The notes beneath the pieces are model-generated. The model was not told where the DNA came from. It saw only the letters and a list, made by a program, of their open reading frames with translations, and searched no databases. DNA of 64,000 nucleotides. It comes from Verrucomicrobiaceae bacterium UBA7681. Its GTDB lineage: Bacteria; Verrucomicrobiota; Verrucomicrobiia; Verrucomicrobiales; Verrucomicrobiaceae. Position numbers and translations under genes: made by a program. The stretch spans positions 135,144 to 199,143 of the forward strand of contig DLGZ01000004.1 in NCBI GenBank assembly GCA_002482965.1, given 5' to 3'. Shown here piece after piece: positions 16,975-26,652 of this stretch. Every line of letters begins with the position of its first letter. The first letter of the stretch is position 1.

Positions 16975-17766
16975 TCAATCCCAGCCGTGGAAGAAATGGA
17001 GTGCGGTGTGGCTAGTCTCAGCGGCGACTTTCTCGACGGCCTCACCGCGCAGGGCGGCGATGGCGCGTGCGGTGTCTGCCACGTAGGCGGGTTCGCAGCG
17101 TTTGCCGCGATTCGGCACCGGCGCGAGGTAGGGCGCATCAGTTTCGATCATGTAACGGCCCGCAGGCACCAAGCGTGCCGTTTCGGCAATGATGCCGGCG
17201 TTTTTGAAGCTGACGATGCCGGTGAAGGAAATGAGGTGGCCGCGCTCCAGCAGCGGCTGCGCCTGCGCCAGTGTGCCGGTGAAGCAGTGAAACACGCCAC
17301 GTAGCCGGTCGCTGAACGGGAGGACCAGCGTGGTAAGATCCTCCCAGCTCTCGCGGTTGTGCAGGATCACGTTGAGCTTCAGCTCTGCCGCAAGTGCGAG
17401 CTGTGCGGTTAGCACCCTGGCCTGATGCGCCTTCCAGTCATCAAGGGTGAAGCCCTCTGGTGGCGCATGAAAGTAATCGAGACCGATTTCGCCGATGGCA
17501 CAGACTTTGGGGTGTCTGGCGAGTTCACGCAGTTCGTTGATCCAACCGTCGCCACTGACCGAATCCGCATCGCAGGGATGTATGCCCACCGCTACACGTA
17601 CGTCCGATTCGTGTTCGGCGATGGCGAGGAGTTTACGGGCGTTTTCGAGATTCGTTGCAGGCGCGACCATTCGTGTGATGCCGGCTGCGCGTGCACGTGC
17701 CAGTACGGCTGGCAGGTCGCCGTCGAATTGTTTGCTGCCGAGGTGGGTGTGCGTGTCGAAAAACAT
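16975..17766 (-). CDS. tatD: TatD family metal-dependent DNase
   Basis: A TIM-barrel metallohydrolase of the TatD family, 263 aa from the ATG at 17766 (the frame extends to 17808). Motifs in order: FDTHTHLG (metal His pair), VAVGIHPCDAD, AIGEIGLDYFHAP, VILHNRESWED, GVFHCFTGT, and ETDAPYLAPVPNRGKRCEP. These carry all the expected metal ligands. Family members are 3'-5' DNases or RNases in repair and quality control. The gene precedes the PmoA-like gene on the same strand. Confidence 0.93.
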   Translation of the reverse strand: MFFDTHTHLGSKQFDGDLPAVLARARAAGITRMVAPATNLENARKLLAIAEHESDVRVAVGIHPCDADSVSGDGWINELRELARHPKVCAIGEIGLDYFHAPPEGFTLDDWKAHQARVLTAQLALAAELKLNVILHNRESWEDLTTLVLPFSDRLRGVFHCFTGTLAQAQPLLERGHLISFTGIVSFKNAGIIAETARLVPAGRYMIETDAPYLAPVPNRGKRCEPAYVADTARAIAALRGEAVEKVAAETSHTALHFFHGWD

Positions 17767-17854
17767 GCTCTGCGCCTTCGCATCTGAGAACCGGGTGTCA
17801 AGCGACACGAATTAGTCCTTTCCTCGCGCGCTGCATTCATGGTAAACCACACGC

Positions 17855-19333
17855 ATGTCTTTACGTCGGTTGCTTCTGGTTTTGCCATGCCTGCCTGCGC
17901 TTTTAGGTGCTGCGCCGGATGAGTATTTTGGCATTCATGTGATCGATGATAGCACGGGGCGCGGTGTGCCGCTGATCACGCTGAAAACAACCAATCACAT
18001 CGCGATGACGACGGACAGCGCGGGTTGGATCGCCTTCAACGAGCCGGGGCTGATGAACCGCCAGGTGTACTTCAGCGTCGAGTGTCCGGGGTATGCGCTG
18101 CCGAAGGATGGGTTTGGCTTTGTGGGCGTGAGGCTGTCGCCCGTGGCGGGAAAGTCGGTGGAGGTGAAGGTGCTGCGCACCAACATCGCGGAGCGCACGT
18201 GCCGGCTGACAGGGCAGGGGATTTACCGCGACAGCACCTTGCTGGGGCATGAGTCCCCTTTGCCGAGCCCCAACTTGTTTGCGGATGTCATGGGTCAGGA
18301 TTCGGTGCAGGTGGTGCCGTGGAAAGGGCGCTACTTCTGGATTTTTGGCGACACGAATCGCCCCAATTATCCGCTGGGGAACTACCACTCCACGGCAGCG
18401 TGGAGCGATGCGTCAGACAAAGGCGGGCTCGATCCCGAGCATGGCATCCACTTTGAATACATCACTGATGAGAACGGGGCTGTGGCGAAGATGATGCCGG
18501 TGGAGGAGCCGGGAGCAGTATGGCTCTTTGGCATGCACACGGTGAAGGATGCCGCGAACAAGGAGCATCTCATGGCGCATTACTCACGCTGGCGTGATCT
18601 GGGCAAACGGCTGGAGCATGGGCTCGCTGAGTTGAATGAAGCAACCGGGCGCTTTCAGCGCACCACGGTGCTGGGGGATGAATTCGAATGGCAGCATCCG
18701 CAGGGCAATGCCGTGCTGGTCAAAGGAGAGGAGGGTGACTGGGTTTACTTTTCCACGCCCTTCTGCCGCACGCGTGTGAAGGCGAATTATGACTCGGTGC
18801 AGAACACCTCCGCCTATGAGTCACTGGCGTGGTCAGAGGAGCATGGCGACTATGTCTGGCAGCAGGCGCTCAAACCCACGACGCAGATGGATGAGGAGAG
18901 TCTCATCACCGACAAGAAAATGCCTGCGGAGAAAGCACGCATGCAGGTGGTGGATGCGCAGACTGGCAAGCCGGTGTTTCTGCATGCCGGCAGCGTGCAT
19001 TGGAACAAACACCGCGAACGCTGGGTCATGATTACGGTTCAGCACGGTGGAGGGGTCTCTTATCTCGGAGAGGTCTGGTATGCGGAGTCAAAGCAGATCG
19101 AAGGCCCTTGGGGCAAGGCGGTGAAAATCGCCACGCATCCGAAGTACAGCTTCTACAATCCGAGTCATCATGCGTTTTTCGACCAGCAGGACGGCCGCAT
19201 CATCTACTTCCAAGGCACCTATGCTGAAACGTTTTCCGGCAATCCCATCGCCACGCCGCGTTACGACTACAACCAGGTCATGTATCGCCTGGATCTGGAT
19301 GATGAAAGGTTGAAGGTGGCGCGGGTGGAGTAG
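17855..19333 (+). CDS. secreted beta-propeller protein (DUF4185/GH43-like)
   Basis: A 492-aa protein with a signal peptide (RRLLLVLPCLPALLGAAPDE). Residues about 25-110 form a small carboxypeptidase-regulatory-like beta domain (FGIHVIDDSTGRGVPLITLKT). The remainder has repeated beta-strand blocks with QVVPWKGRYFWIFGDTN, GDWVYFSTPF and SHHAFFDQQDGRIIYFQGTY, resembling five-bladed propeller glycosidase-like proteins such as DUF4185. A role in binding or cleaving a sugar polymer is inferred. I cannot confirm the catalytic acids. It is divergent from tatD by about 90 bases. Confidence 0.68.
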   Translation: MSLRRLLLVLPCLPALLGAAPDEYFGIHVIDDSTGRGVPLITLKTTNHIAMTTDSAGWIAFNEPGLMNRQVYFSVECPGYALPKDGFGFVGVRLSPVAGKSVEVKVLRTNIAERTCRLTGQGIYRDSTLLGHESPLPSPNLFADVMGQDSVQVVPWKGRYFWIFGDTNRPNYPLGNYHSTAAWSDASDKGGLDPEHGIHFEYITDENGAVAKMMPVEEPGAVWLFGMHTVKDAANKEHLMAHYSRWRDLGKRLEHGLAELNEATGRFQRTTVLGDEFEWQHPQGNAVLVKGEEGDWVYFSTPFCRTRVKANYDSVQNTSAYESLAWSEEHGDYVWQQALKPTTQMDEESLITDKKMPAEKARMQVVDAQTGKPVFLHAGSVHWNKHRERWVMITVQHGGGVSYLGEVWYAESKQIEGPWGKAVKIATHPKYSFYNPSHHAFFDQQDGRIIYFQGTYAETFSGNPIATPRYDYNQVMYRLDLDDERLKVARVE

Positions 19334-19369
19334 CGCGGGCAATCCAGCCAGCTTTAAAGCAGGTCGTTA

Positions 19370-20134
19370 TCAGGGGATTCGTTCGCCGTGAATTTTGACA
19401 CCGACTTCACCGCGGGTGCATACTCCATCGAAAGTATTGTCATCTGTCAGTCTGATCTCCCAGTCCCATGTGTGAACGAGAAGATACTTTCCGCCCTTGT
19501 AGCTGAATTTGCCGGTATCAGTCCAGTAGTTGTAAGTGTAGTCCTTGTTGAAGGTCATTTCGATCTTGAGGTCGTTGCTTTGCGTGGTGTTCCATTTGCC
19601 AACGATCTTGAGCGGGCCCGCCGGGAGTGGTTTGAGACGGTCCTGTTTGGCTTTGACGATCTGAGCATCCTCAAGCCTGCCTTCTTTGGTCAACCGGCCC
19701 ACCAGCGGGTCCAACAATCTGGAATAGGCATCTTTCATTGGCTGCAGCTTGCGATCTCTGTCCTGAGACAGTTTCCCCACCGCGGCACGATAAGCTGAAC
19801 GCAGCTTTTTCAAGCCATCCTGAGTGCCGGCGTCATCCGTGGGAGGTGCGGATTTTGTGGAGGTGACGACTTCGATTTCAGCTTTGTAAGCAAGCGCTTC
19901 ATCCAGTTTTCCTGCCTTCTGTGCTGAAGCACGCGAGTTCTCAAGAGCCGCCAGATACTTCGCACTCAAGTCAGCGACCGACTTTTCGTAAGGCTGAATG
20001 ACTTGTGCTTGTGATTTCGAGTCATAATCAGCCTGCAAGGGAACCAATTCCGACACCACTTTCTCTTGAGCATGGATGCCAGTGAGCACACAGGCAGATG
20101 ACAGGAAAATGAGAAGCGTGCGAATCGTTTGCAT
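19370..20134 (-). CDS. secreted protein of unknown function with helical stalk and beta C-terminus
   Basis: A 254-aa protein from the ATG at 20134, which opens a signal peptide (MQTIRTLLIFLSSACVLTGIHAQE); the frame is open upstream to 20218 but without an export signal at the start. Residues about 30-170 are charged and helical, probably coiled coil. Residues about 175-254 look like a small beta barrel (IVGKWNTTQSNDLKIEMTFN, then YTYNYWTDTGKFSYKGGKY), similar to stand-alone glycan- or lipid-binding modules seen in planctomycete proteins. No catalytic motif. Convergent with the propeller gene. Confidence 0.7.
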   Translation of the reverse strand: MQTIRTLLIFLSSACVLTGIHAQEKVVSELVPLQADYDSKSQAQVIQPYEKSVADLSAKYLAALENSRASAQKAGKLDEALAYKAEIEVVTSTKSAPPTDDAGTQDGLKKLRSAYRAAVGKLSQDRDRKLQPMKDAYSRLLDPLVGRLTKEGRLEDAQIVKAKQDRLKPLPAGPLKIVGKWNTTQSNDLKIEMTFNKDYTYNYWTDTGKFSYKGGKYLLVHTWDWEIRLTDDNTFDGVCTRGEVGVKIHGERIP

Positions 20135-20334
20135 AGGAAGCAGGATGAGTATTTGAAGGTTCGATAATCCACTTTGCTGGAGAGCTGTATTGATTGCGAG
20201 ATTTTTTAACGCCTGCAAACCGGCGGCATTTCAAAGCACCAATGATACACGCACTATGGCCGGTGTTTTGAGGCAGATCAGGGCGTGACGAAATCGGCAC
20301 CACGTGCGGGCTTCACGCCGCGCATTGATTCTGC

Positions 20335-21159
20335 ATGCATGATGGCATGGAATCACTGCGACACGCGGATTGGCTGGCCTTCGTGGGCAGGAGTTTTCTT
20401 GGCGTGCTGTCGTGGCTGGGGCAGATCGCTGCATTGATGGGCGAGCTGATGATTGGATTGAAGAGCGGCAGGTGGCGGCTGAAGCTGGTGGCGCACCAAA
20501 TCATGGCGATTGGTTATGGATCGCAGCTGGTCGTGGTGGTGACGGGGGCCTTCACCGGCGCGGTGTTTGCCTTTCAGTCCTATGCGAAGTTCAAGGAGTT
20601 CGGAATTGAATCGACCGTGGGAGCCATTGTCTCGGTGGCGCTGTGCCGTGAGCTGGGGCCGGTGCTGGCGGGGTTGATGGTGTCCGGGCGCGTGGGGGCC
20701 GCGATGGCAGCGGACATCGGAACGATGAAAGTCACCGAGCAGATCGACGCCCTGCGCGTCATGGGGGTGCACCCGGTGGATTTTCTCGTGATGCCACGCT
20801 TCTTGGCGATGTGTGTGTCCATGCCGCTGCTCGTGGCGGAAAGCATCGCCTTCGGGTTGATGGCGTCTCATGCGCTCATCGTGTATGGTTTTGATGTGCC
20901 GGGTGCCTGGTTCTGGCAGCACACCATGGACCACACAGAGGTGTTGGATGTAGGCATCGGCATGTTCAAGGGCCTGGTGTTTGGCGTCATCATCACGCTG
21001 ATCAGCTGTCATCAGGGCCTCATGGCGGAGAACGGTGCGGTCGGTGTTGGTCTCGGCACCACACGCGCTGTGGTGTACTCTTCGCTGACGATGCTGATAT
21101 CGAATTTCTTCCTGACCATCGCGCTGAATTATGTGTCGCCTTTGGGCACGGCATCGTGA
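20335..21159 (+). CDS. MlaE-family ABC transporter permease
   Basis: A 274-aa integral membrane protein of the MlaE/YrbE permease family that moves phospholipids or other hydrophobic substrates between inner and outer membrane. Signature segments are GAFTGAVFAFQSYAKFKEFG, SVALCRELGPVLAGLMVSGRVGAAMAADIGTMKVTEQIDAL and FKGLVFGVIITLISCHQGL, with five to six hydrophobic helices. The ATPase (MlaF) and MCE substrate-binding protein (MlaD) that usually follow are not here: the next gene is on the opposite strand. The start could be the Met at residue 5 instead. Confidence 0.9.
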   Translation: MHDGMESLRHADWLAFVGRSFLGVLSWLGQIAALMGELMIGLKSGRWRLKLVAHQIMAIGYGSQLVVVVTGAFTGAVFAFQSYAKFKEFGIESTVGAIVSVALCRELGPVLAGLMVSGRVGAAMAADIGTMKVTEQIDALRVMGVHPVDFLVMPRFLAMCVSMPLLVAESIAFGLMASHALIVYGFDVPGAWFWQHTMDHTEVLDVGIGMFKGLVFGVIITLISCHQGLMAENGAVGVGLGTTRAVVYSSLTMLISNFFLTIALNYVSPLGTAS

Positions 21160-21206
21160 GGCGGGCTGTGGCGGAGTTTGCGGCCTCAGCTTCTTTACTT
21201 TTCCAA

Positions 21207-22085
21207 TCAAGGTCTCACACCCGCCGCTTCCAGTGTTTTGATCCACTGAATGCCTTGTTGAATGCCCTCATCCAGCATGGAATCATAATGGTCCCCGGTG
21301 GGGACTTCGACATGCTTGACGGTTTTGCCTGCCTTTTGAAGGCGTTCGACATAAGCGTTGATTGTGTCGGGTGGAATTTTGGAATCGTCCAGGGCATTGA
21401 AGAGCAGTACCGGGCAATGGATCTGCTCTGCGTTCCGGAAGGGTGAGTTCTCCTCCACGAACCTGCGGAATCCGGGGATGCCGGTATCGAGGTTTGCGAT
21501 CACTTTGGCACCGAACCGTTGCTCCAAATCTGGAGCCGGTGCGTAGGCGATGCAGCCGCGCAGCAGCGGCAGTTTTTGAGCGAGATTCAGGGCCACAACA
21601 GCAGCGGAACTATGGCCTGCCGCGTAGATGTGGGAGTTGTTGAGGAAGGGGTGCTTTTCCTTGGCCAGCCGAAGAGCTGCAATGGCATCGTTGAGGCCGC
21701 CCTGGCTTTGGATGAAAGAGGTGCTTGCTTTGATGACGCCAGCATCGGTCACGGGATCCGCAGGCCACGGGCCGCTGAGACTGTAAGCCACGACGGCAAA
21801 TCCAGCCTTCACATACGGCAAATGTTCAGGCACATCTCCATCGCCGAGATCCATGCCATGAAACATGCGAGTGCCAGCAGCTGCGATGAGAATGCATGGA
21901 AGGGAATCCTCCTTCATGGTGGCGGGATGATAAACCCACACCTGATTACCACTTTCGGCGATCTGATATTCCTTTCGAATAATGTCTTTCGGGATGCTCG
22001 GGTTGGAGCTGGCAGCCGGGGATTGGGCCAGAACTGCGACAGTGAAGAGCAAAAAAACAGATAGTCCGGTAGGGATGAATTTCAT
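21207..22085 (-). CDS. secreted alpha/beta hydrolase
   Basis: A 292-aa protein from the ATG at 22085, which begins a signal peptide (MKFIPTGLSVFLLFTVAVLAQ). The alpha/beta hydrolase triad is suggested by the nucleophile elbow AAGHSSAAVV, the acid in LLFNALDDSKIP and the His in PTGDHYDSMLDEG. It resembles dienelactone hydrolase/prolyl oligopeptidase-type esterases. Substrate unknown. It is convergent with the MlaE gene and divergent from the glycerol facilitator gene. Confidence 0.82.
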   Translation of the reverse strand: MKFIPTGLSVFLLFTVAVLAQSPAASSNPSIPKDIIRKEYQIAESGNQVWVYHPATMKEDSLPCILIAAAGTRMFHGMDLGDGDVPEHLPYVKAGFAVVAYSLSGPWPADPVTDAGVIKASTSFIQSQGGLNDAIAALRLAKEKHPFLNNSHIYAAGHSSAAVVALNLAQKLPLLRGCIAYAPAPDLEQRFGAKVIANLDTGIPGFRRFVEENSPFRNAEQIHCPVLLFNALDDSKIPPDTINAYVERLQKAGKTVKHVEVPTGDHYDSMLDEGIQQGIQWIKTLEAAGVRP

Positions 22086-22208
22086 GCGCAGAAAACCTAA
22101 ATCGCTGGCCGAGCGGCGGCAATCCAAAAGCAGGGTTCACGCTTCTCTCTTGCTCTTTTTGACGCAGCCCGATAGCCTTCGCGGAAATTCAACCAATTTA
22201 GCACCACC

Positions 22209-22934
22209 ATGTCCACCTATCTTGCAGAACTCCTCGGTACAATGATCTTGGTTCTTCTCGGCGACGGTGTCGTCGCGAATGTGGTATTGAAGCAAACGAA
22301 GGGAAATAACTCGGGCTGGATTGTGATCACTGCCGGCTGGGGCTTCGCGGTTGCGGTCGCGGTTTACTGCACGAACGCCATCAGTGGTGCCCATTTGAAT
22401 CCCGCCGTGACTCTGGGGCTGGCGACGATTGGTAAATTCGACTGGGCGTTGGTTCCTGGCTACATGGCCGCACAGGTGGCTGGCGGATTTCTCGGTGGTG
22501 TCCTTGTCTGGCTGGCTTATCTGCCACACTGGGCGGTGACGGAATCCAAAGGCGACAAGCTTGCCGTCTTCAGCACCGGACCTGCGATCCGCCATAGCAT
22601 GAGCAATCTAATCTGCGAGGCCATCGGCACCGCCATGCTTGTGCTCGGTTTGCTGGCAATCCTGACTCCTGCCAACTTGGTGCCAAACTCCGGCTTTGAC
22701 AAAGGATTCGCGCCCGCACTCGTCGGCATGCTGGTGGGGGCGATTGGTCTGTCCCTCGGTGGTCCTACCGGCTATGCGATTAATCCTGCGCGCGACCTTG
22801 GTCCTCGTCTCGCGCACTTCGTGCTGCCGATCCCTGGCAAAGGCAGTTCCGACTGGGGCTATGCATGGATTCCAGTCGTGGGCCCGATCATCGGCGGGAT
22901 TGTCGGGGCGCTGGTTTACAAGGCGTTATGGTGA
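22209..22934 (+). CDS. glpF: MIP family glycerol facilitator/aquaporin
   Basis: A 241-aa channel with six predicted membrane helices and the two half-helix NPA boxes: SGAHLNPAVTLGLA and GYAINPARDLGPR. The Asp after the second NPAR is the feature that distinguishes glycerol facilitators from strict water channels, so glycerol or small polyol uptake is likely. No glycerol kinase or glpD is adjacent, so the pathway assignment stays open. Its TGA is immediately next to the stop codon of the convergent ppk1 gene, with no spacer. Confidence 0.92.
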   Translation: MSTYLAELLGTMILVLLGDGVVANVVLKQTKGNNSGWIVITAGWGFAVAVAVYCTNAISGAHLNPAVTLGLATIGKFDWALVPGYMAAQVAGGFLGGVLVWLAYLPHWAVTESKGDKLAVFSTGPAIRHSMSNLICEAIGTAMLVLGLLAILTPANLVPNSGFDKGFAPALVGMLVGAIGLSLGGPTGYAINPARDLGPRLAHFVLPIPGKGSSDWGYAWIPVVGPIIGGIVGALVYKALW

Positions 22935-25088
22935 TCACTTCGGCGTATGCGGCACCAGCACGTCGGGTGATTCATTTGACTGCCGCGCACGCTTGGCCAT
23001 TTCGCGGGCAAATTGGTCCTGGGAGCGGCGTGCTCTGGAGGCGGGGACGTGGGGCAGGTGCCAGGTGCCGTCGGATTTTAGGATGCGGCCACGGGCGGTG
23101 TCGGCGAAGTGAATTTCGAGAATGCGCAGCAGGCGTTTGCGCGCCTCCCGGTCTTCGACAGGGGTGAGAAGTTCGACGCGCTTCGAGAGATTGCGGTTCA
23201 TGAAGTCCGCACTGGCGATGAACACGGCGGGCTTGCCGCCCTGGCGGAACCAGAAGATGCGAGCATGTTCCAAATAGCGGTCGATGATGCTGATGACACT
23301 GATGTTTTCACTGATGCCCTTGATGCCGGGGCGCAGGCAGCAGATGCCGCGCACATTGAGGCGGATTTTCACGCCTGCCTGGGAGGCTTCATAGAGCGCC
23401 TCGATCATCTTGCGATCTTCGAGTGCGTTCATCTTGAGCATGATCTCGGCGGCTTCGCCCTGGCGGGCGCGTTCGGTTTCGCTGCGGATCAGCGAGTGCA
23501 GGCGCTCACGCAGGCCGTAGGGGGCCATGCTGAGCTTGTTGAAATGCACGAAGCGTGAGCGGCCGGTGACAGTGTTAAAAAACGCGGAGGCGTCAGCGCC
23601 AAAATCAGCACGGCAGGTGAGCAGGCTGATGTCGGTGTAGAGCTTGGAGGTGGCCTCATTGTAGTTGCCGGTGCCGAAGTGCATGTAGCGCGTCATGTGT
23701 CCGGATTCGCGGCGCATGACGAGGCAGACTTTGGCATGCGTCTTCAAACCGGCGACGCCGTAAATGATCTGCGCACCTGCGTTGATGAGATCGTTCGCTC
23801 GTTCGAGGTTGCGGGCTTCATCGAAGCGCGCTTTCAGTTCGACGAGCACAGTGACGTGCTTGCCTGCCTGGGCGGCACGGATGAGCGCGGAGATGATGCG
23901 GCTGTTCTTGGCGGTGCGGTAGAGAATCTGTTTGATCGCGATGACGTTCGGATCCGCTGCGGCTTCTTCGACGAGAGCGAGGATGGGCTCAAAGCTCTCA
24001 TAAGGATGATGCAGCAGGATGTCCCCACGTTTGATCGCATCAAAAATGCTTTCGCCGGGTGTGATGGCAGTGGTGGGATAGCTGTCCCATGGATCGACCT
24101 TGAGTTCCTCAAATCCTGAGATGCCGGCGATTTGAAAGAAGGCGCGCAGATCGAGCTCGCCGGGGATGTCATAAATCTGAGCGGTGCGGGCACCGCAAAG
24201 ATCGCGGATGATGCGGGTGTGCTCGCGTGAGGCGCCGGCTTCGATTTCGATGCGGATGGCGGGGCTTTTCAGACGCTTTTCGAGCACCTCTTCCATCTCG
24301 CTCGCGAGGTCAAAGGCGCTTTCATCATCGACGGTGATGTCCGTGTTGCGGCTGACGCGGAAGCGGGCGGGGGCGGTGACTTTTTCGGCGGGAAAAAACT
24401 CGCCGATGAACAAAGAGACGACGTCTTCGAGGTTCACATAAAGGTGCTGGCCGCCTTCGGTGTCAGGCACCAGCACATGGCGTGGCAGATTGGCGGGCAG
24501 CGGCAGCAGCACATGTCGCTTTTCCGTGACGCTGGTTTCACCGCCAGTCACGGTGCAGAGCAGCACAATGTTCAGTGCTGGAATGGCGGTGCGGGCGCTG
24601 GTGTCGTCCGCCACGACGGGCGAAAGCACGGGGAAGATCTGGTCGTCAAAATATTCACGCAGCAGCGTACGCTGGGCGGGGGTGAGCTCGGTGTTCAGGA
24701 GGCGGCGGATGCCCTTCTCGTTCATCAGGGGGACGAGCTGCTGCTGCAGGATGTTATACTGCCGAGCCACAAAGGCGGCGGCCTGCTGGTGCACCTGCTC
24801 CCATTGCTGCGTGGGTGTGAGGCCGGCACTGTCGCGCACGCGCAGGCCCTGCTCTCGCAGCAACTGCAGGCCGCCGATGCGGACCATGAAAAACTCATCG
24901 AGGTTTGACGCGGTGATGGCGAGGAACTTGACGCGTTCGAGCACGGGGAGGTCCGTGCGCGCAGCCTCGTCCAGGACACGTGAGTTGAAGGCAAGCCAGC
25001 TCAGCTCCCGGTTGATGAAATGCTCCTCAGTCAGTCGCAATGGCGGCGGTTCGAGTGGTGCTTCAGGATTTTGCGAGGATGATATCAT
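22935..25088 (-). CDS. ppk1: polyphosphate kinase 1
   Basis: A 717-aa enzyme of normal PPK1 length that polymerises the gamma-phosphate of ATP into polyphosphate. The N domain opens RELSWLAFNSRVLDEA and SNLDEFFMVRI. The catalytic domain has HHPYESFEP, the autophosphorylated His (about 451) in GLKTHAKVCLV, and the second active-site segment MHFGTGNYNEATSKLYTD, followed by GICCLRPG. Its start overlaps the end of the upstream Ppx-like gene by 26 bases, which implies translational coupling. Confidence 0.96.
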   Translation of the reverse strand: MISSSQNPEAPLEPPPLRLTEEHFINRELSWLAFNSRVLDEAARTDLPVLERVKFLAITASNLDEFFMVRIGGLQLLREQGLRVRDSAGLTPTQQWEQVHQQAAAFVARQYNILQQQLVPLMNEKGIRRLLNTELTPAQRTLLREYFDDQIFPVLSPVVADDTSARTAIPALNIVLLCTVTGGETSVTEKRHVLLPLPANLPRHVLVPDTEGGQHLYVNLEDVVSLFIGEFFPAEKVTAPARFRVSRNTDITVDDESAFDLASEMEEVLEKRLKSPAIRIEIEAGASREHTRIIRDLCGARTAQIYDIPGELDLRAFFQIAGISGFEELKVDPWDSYPTTAITPGESIFDAIKRGDILLHHPYESFEPILALVEEAAADPNVIAIKQILYRTAKNSRIISALIRAAQAGKHVTVLVELKARFDEARNLERANDLINAGAQIIYGVAGLKTHAKVCLVMRRESGHMTRYMHFGTGNYNEATSKLYTDISLLTCRADFGADASAFFNTVTGRSRFVHFNKLSMAPYGLRERLHSLIRSETERARQGEAAEIMLKMNALEDRKMIEALYEASQAGVKIRLNVRGICCLRPGIKGISENISVISIIDRYLEHARIFWFRQGGKPAVFIASADFMNRNLSKRVELLTPVEDREARKRLLRILEIHFADTARGRILKSDGTWHLPHVPASRARRSQDQFAREMAKRARQSNESPDVLVPHTPK

Positions 25089-26619
25089 AACCGTAAATTT
25101 CGCGGAAGAGGCCGCACTTCACATCGATGGCGATCTGTTCAATCGTGGTGTCGTCCGCGCCTTGCGTCATGACGTTGAGCCGGGTGCCTTCGGGGCGGAG
25201 CTGGATGGATTTGATGCGTTGCGTATGGCTGCGGTCCAAAGAGTCTGCCAGACGCAGCAGGGCAGCAAGCTTGAGGACGATCATGCGTTCTTCGCGTGAG
25301 AGGTCGGAGAAGTACGGGTGGTTTGGCTCAGGATTGTAGCGGCGATGGTAGCGGGCCAGCAGGGCGACCATCACGCGGTCATGCGAACTGAGACCAAAGA
25401 TCTCGGTGTGCATCAGGATGTAGAGGCTGTGCTTGTGATGCTCACGCGGACTGATGAACATGCCGACTTCATGCAGCGTGGCTGCGACACGCAGGACGAG
25501 TTCATATTTGACGTCCAGCCCATGCAGATGCTGCAGCTCCCGGAAGAGCTGACGGGAAAAATTGGCGACGTGGTCGGCGTGTTTGCGGTCAGTCTTGTAA
25601 CGAAGGCCGATCTCACAGGCGGCCTGCATGACTTCCTCCTGGAAAATCGCGGTGCGCGAGCCTGAGGTCATCAGATCGAGCATGAGTTCGAGCTGGAAGT
25701 CACCTTCGGGCACCCAGAGCGAATCGTCGCCAAAACGACGGGCGAGCGCGAGATTGGTCTGCAGCGCCGGGACGATGCCTTCGCCGCCTGTGTAGTGCAC
25801 ATGCAGCTCGCGCACGAGTTCATCGGGGGTCAGGCGCGCCAGCTTGTCAGTGAGGCGAGCAAGATCATCCTCCAGCACGCGATGTGCGCCGTGGCGCGCT
25901 TTGCCGAGCCGGGGAGCCACGCTTTGAATCTCTGCACCGATGGCAACGTGGTGGTCGATCTTCACGTCGGAATAATCCTGCGCGAGGTGATCCACGACGC
26001 CACGAATGTGCTCCTCCAGATGCACCATCTGCTGGCGGGCCTCGTCATCCGGAGAGGCGATGGCCTCACGCGCGCGGAAGATGCCCAGCCGGTAGTTGCT
26101 GTAGGCGGCGAGGCGGCCTTGCTGGAAATAGATCGCACGGGTGTTCCCAGGGCCGATGTGGGAGACAAAAGTGTTCCCTTTGGCGAGCAGCGGATTCTTC
26201 AACAGCATGCGCTGGGCGATTTGATAGACGAGGCGCGTCATGTTGCCGTCATCGATGAGGCTGGGGGCAACGCCGCTGTGAACCTGGAGACGGTTGAGGA
26301 AGATCTCGTGATTGACGGCTTCCGCGAGAATGTTGGAGGTGAACACTCTCAACTGCGAAGACGGGATGCCATACTCACGCATCGTCTGAAGAAAATCGCG
26401 GAGAATGGCCGCCGCCTGATCGACGGTGTTGCGTGAGATGCTGCGGGCGCGGAAAATATCACGCGCGACGGGCAGTGGCCGGTCCAGGCTTTCGATGCGG
26501 GTGAACTGGCCTTTGTCATCCTTCCGACCAATGACGAGCGAAACGGAAGCCGCGCCAACGTAGATGACGGCATGTTCCGGCGGCGGATTGAGCGGGACAG
26601 GTGGAGTCACTTCACTCAT
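25063..26619 (-). CDS. Ppx/GppA-like protein with HD-type C-terminal domain
   Basis: A 518-aa protein with the two-part layout of exopolyphosphatase: an actin-like Ppx/GppA region (about 18-310) and a C-terminal HD-like region (about 330-500) with LRVAATLHEVGMFISPREHHKHSLYIL. The family should hydrolyse polyphosphate or pppGpp. However the phosphate loops are eroded: the first strand motif reads YVGAASVSLVIG, the SGxEEA catalytic segment reads HSGVAPSLID, and the DIGGGSTE loop reads SHIGPGNTRAI. The HD dyad is HE. It could therefore be regulatory rather than catalytic. It overlaps ppk1 by 26 bases and follows the ROK gene by 33, making a likely three-gene operon. Confidence 0.82.
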   Translation of the reverse strand: MSEVTPPVPLNPPPEHAVIYVGAASVSLVIGRKDDKGQFTRIESLDRPLPVARDIFRARSISRNTVDQAAAILRDFLQTMREYGIPSSQLRVFTSNILAEAVNHEIFLNRLQVHSGVAPSLIDDGNMTRLVYQIAQRMLLKNPLLAKGNTFVSHIGPGNTRAIYFQQGRLAAYSNYRLGIFRAREAIASPDDEARQQMVHLEEHIRGVVDHLAQDYSDVKIDHHVAIGAEIQSVAPRLGKARHGAHRVLEDDLARLTDKLARLTPDELVRELHVHYTGGEGIVPALQTNLALARRFGDDSLWVPEGDFQLELMLDLMTSGSRTAIFQEEVMQAACEIGLRYKTDRKHADHVANFSRQLFRELQHLHGLDVKYELVLRVAATLHEVGMFISPREHHKHSLYILMHTEIFGLSSHDRVMVALLARYHRRYNPEPNHPYFSDLSREERMIVLKLAALLRLADSLDRSHTQRIKSIQLRPEGTRLNVMTQGADDTTIEQIAIDVKCGLFREIYGYDIILAKS

Positions 26620-26652
26620 GGGATTGGTTGGTGATCAAGCATGCAGCCGTGA

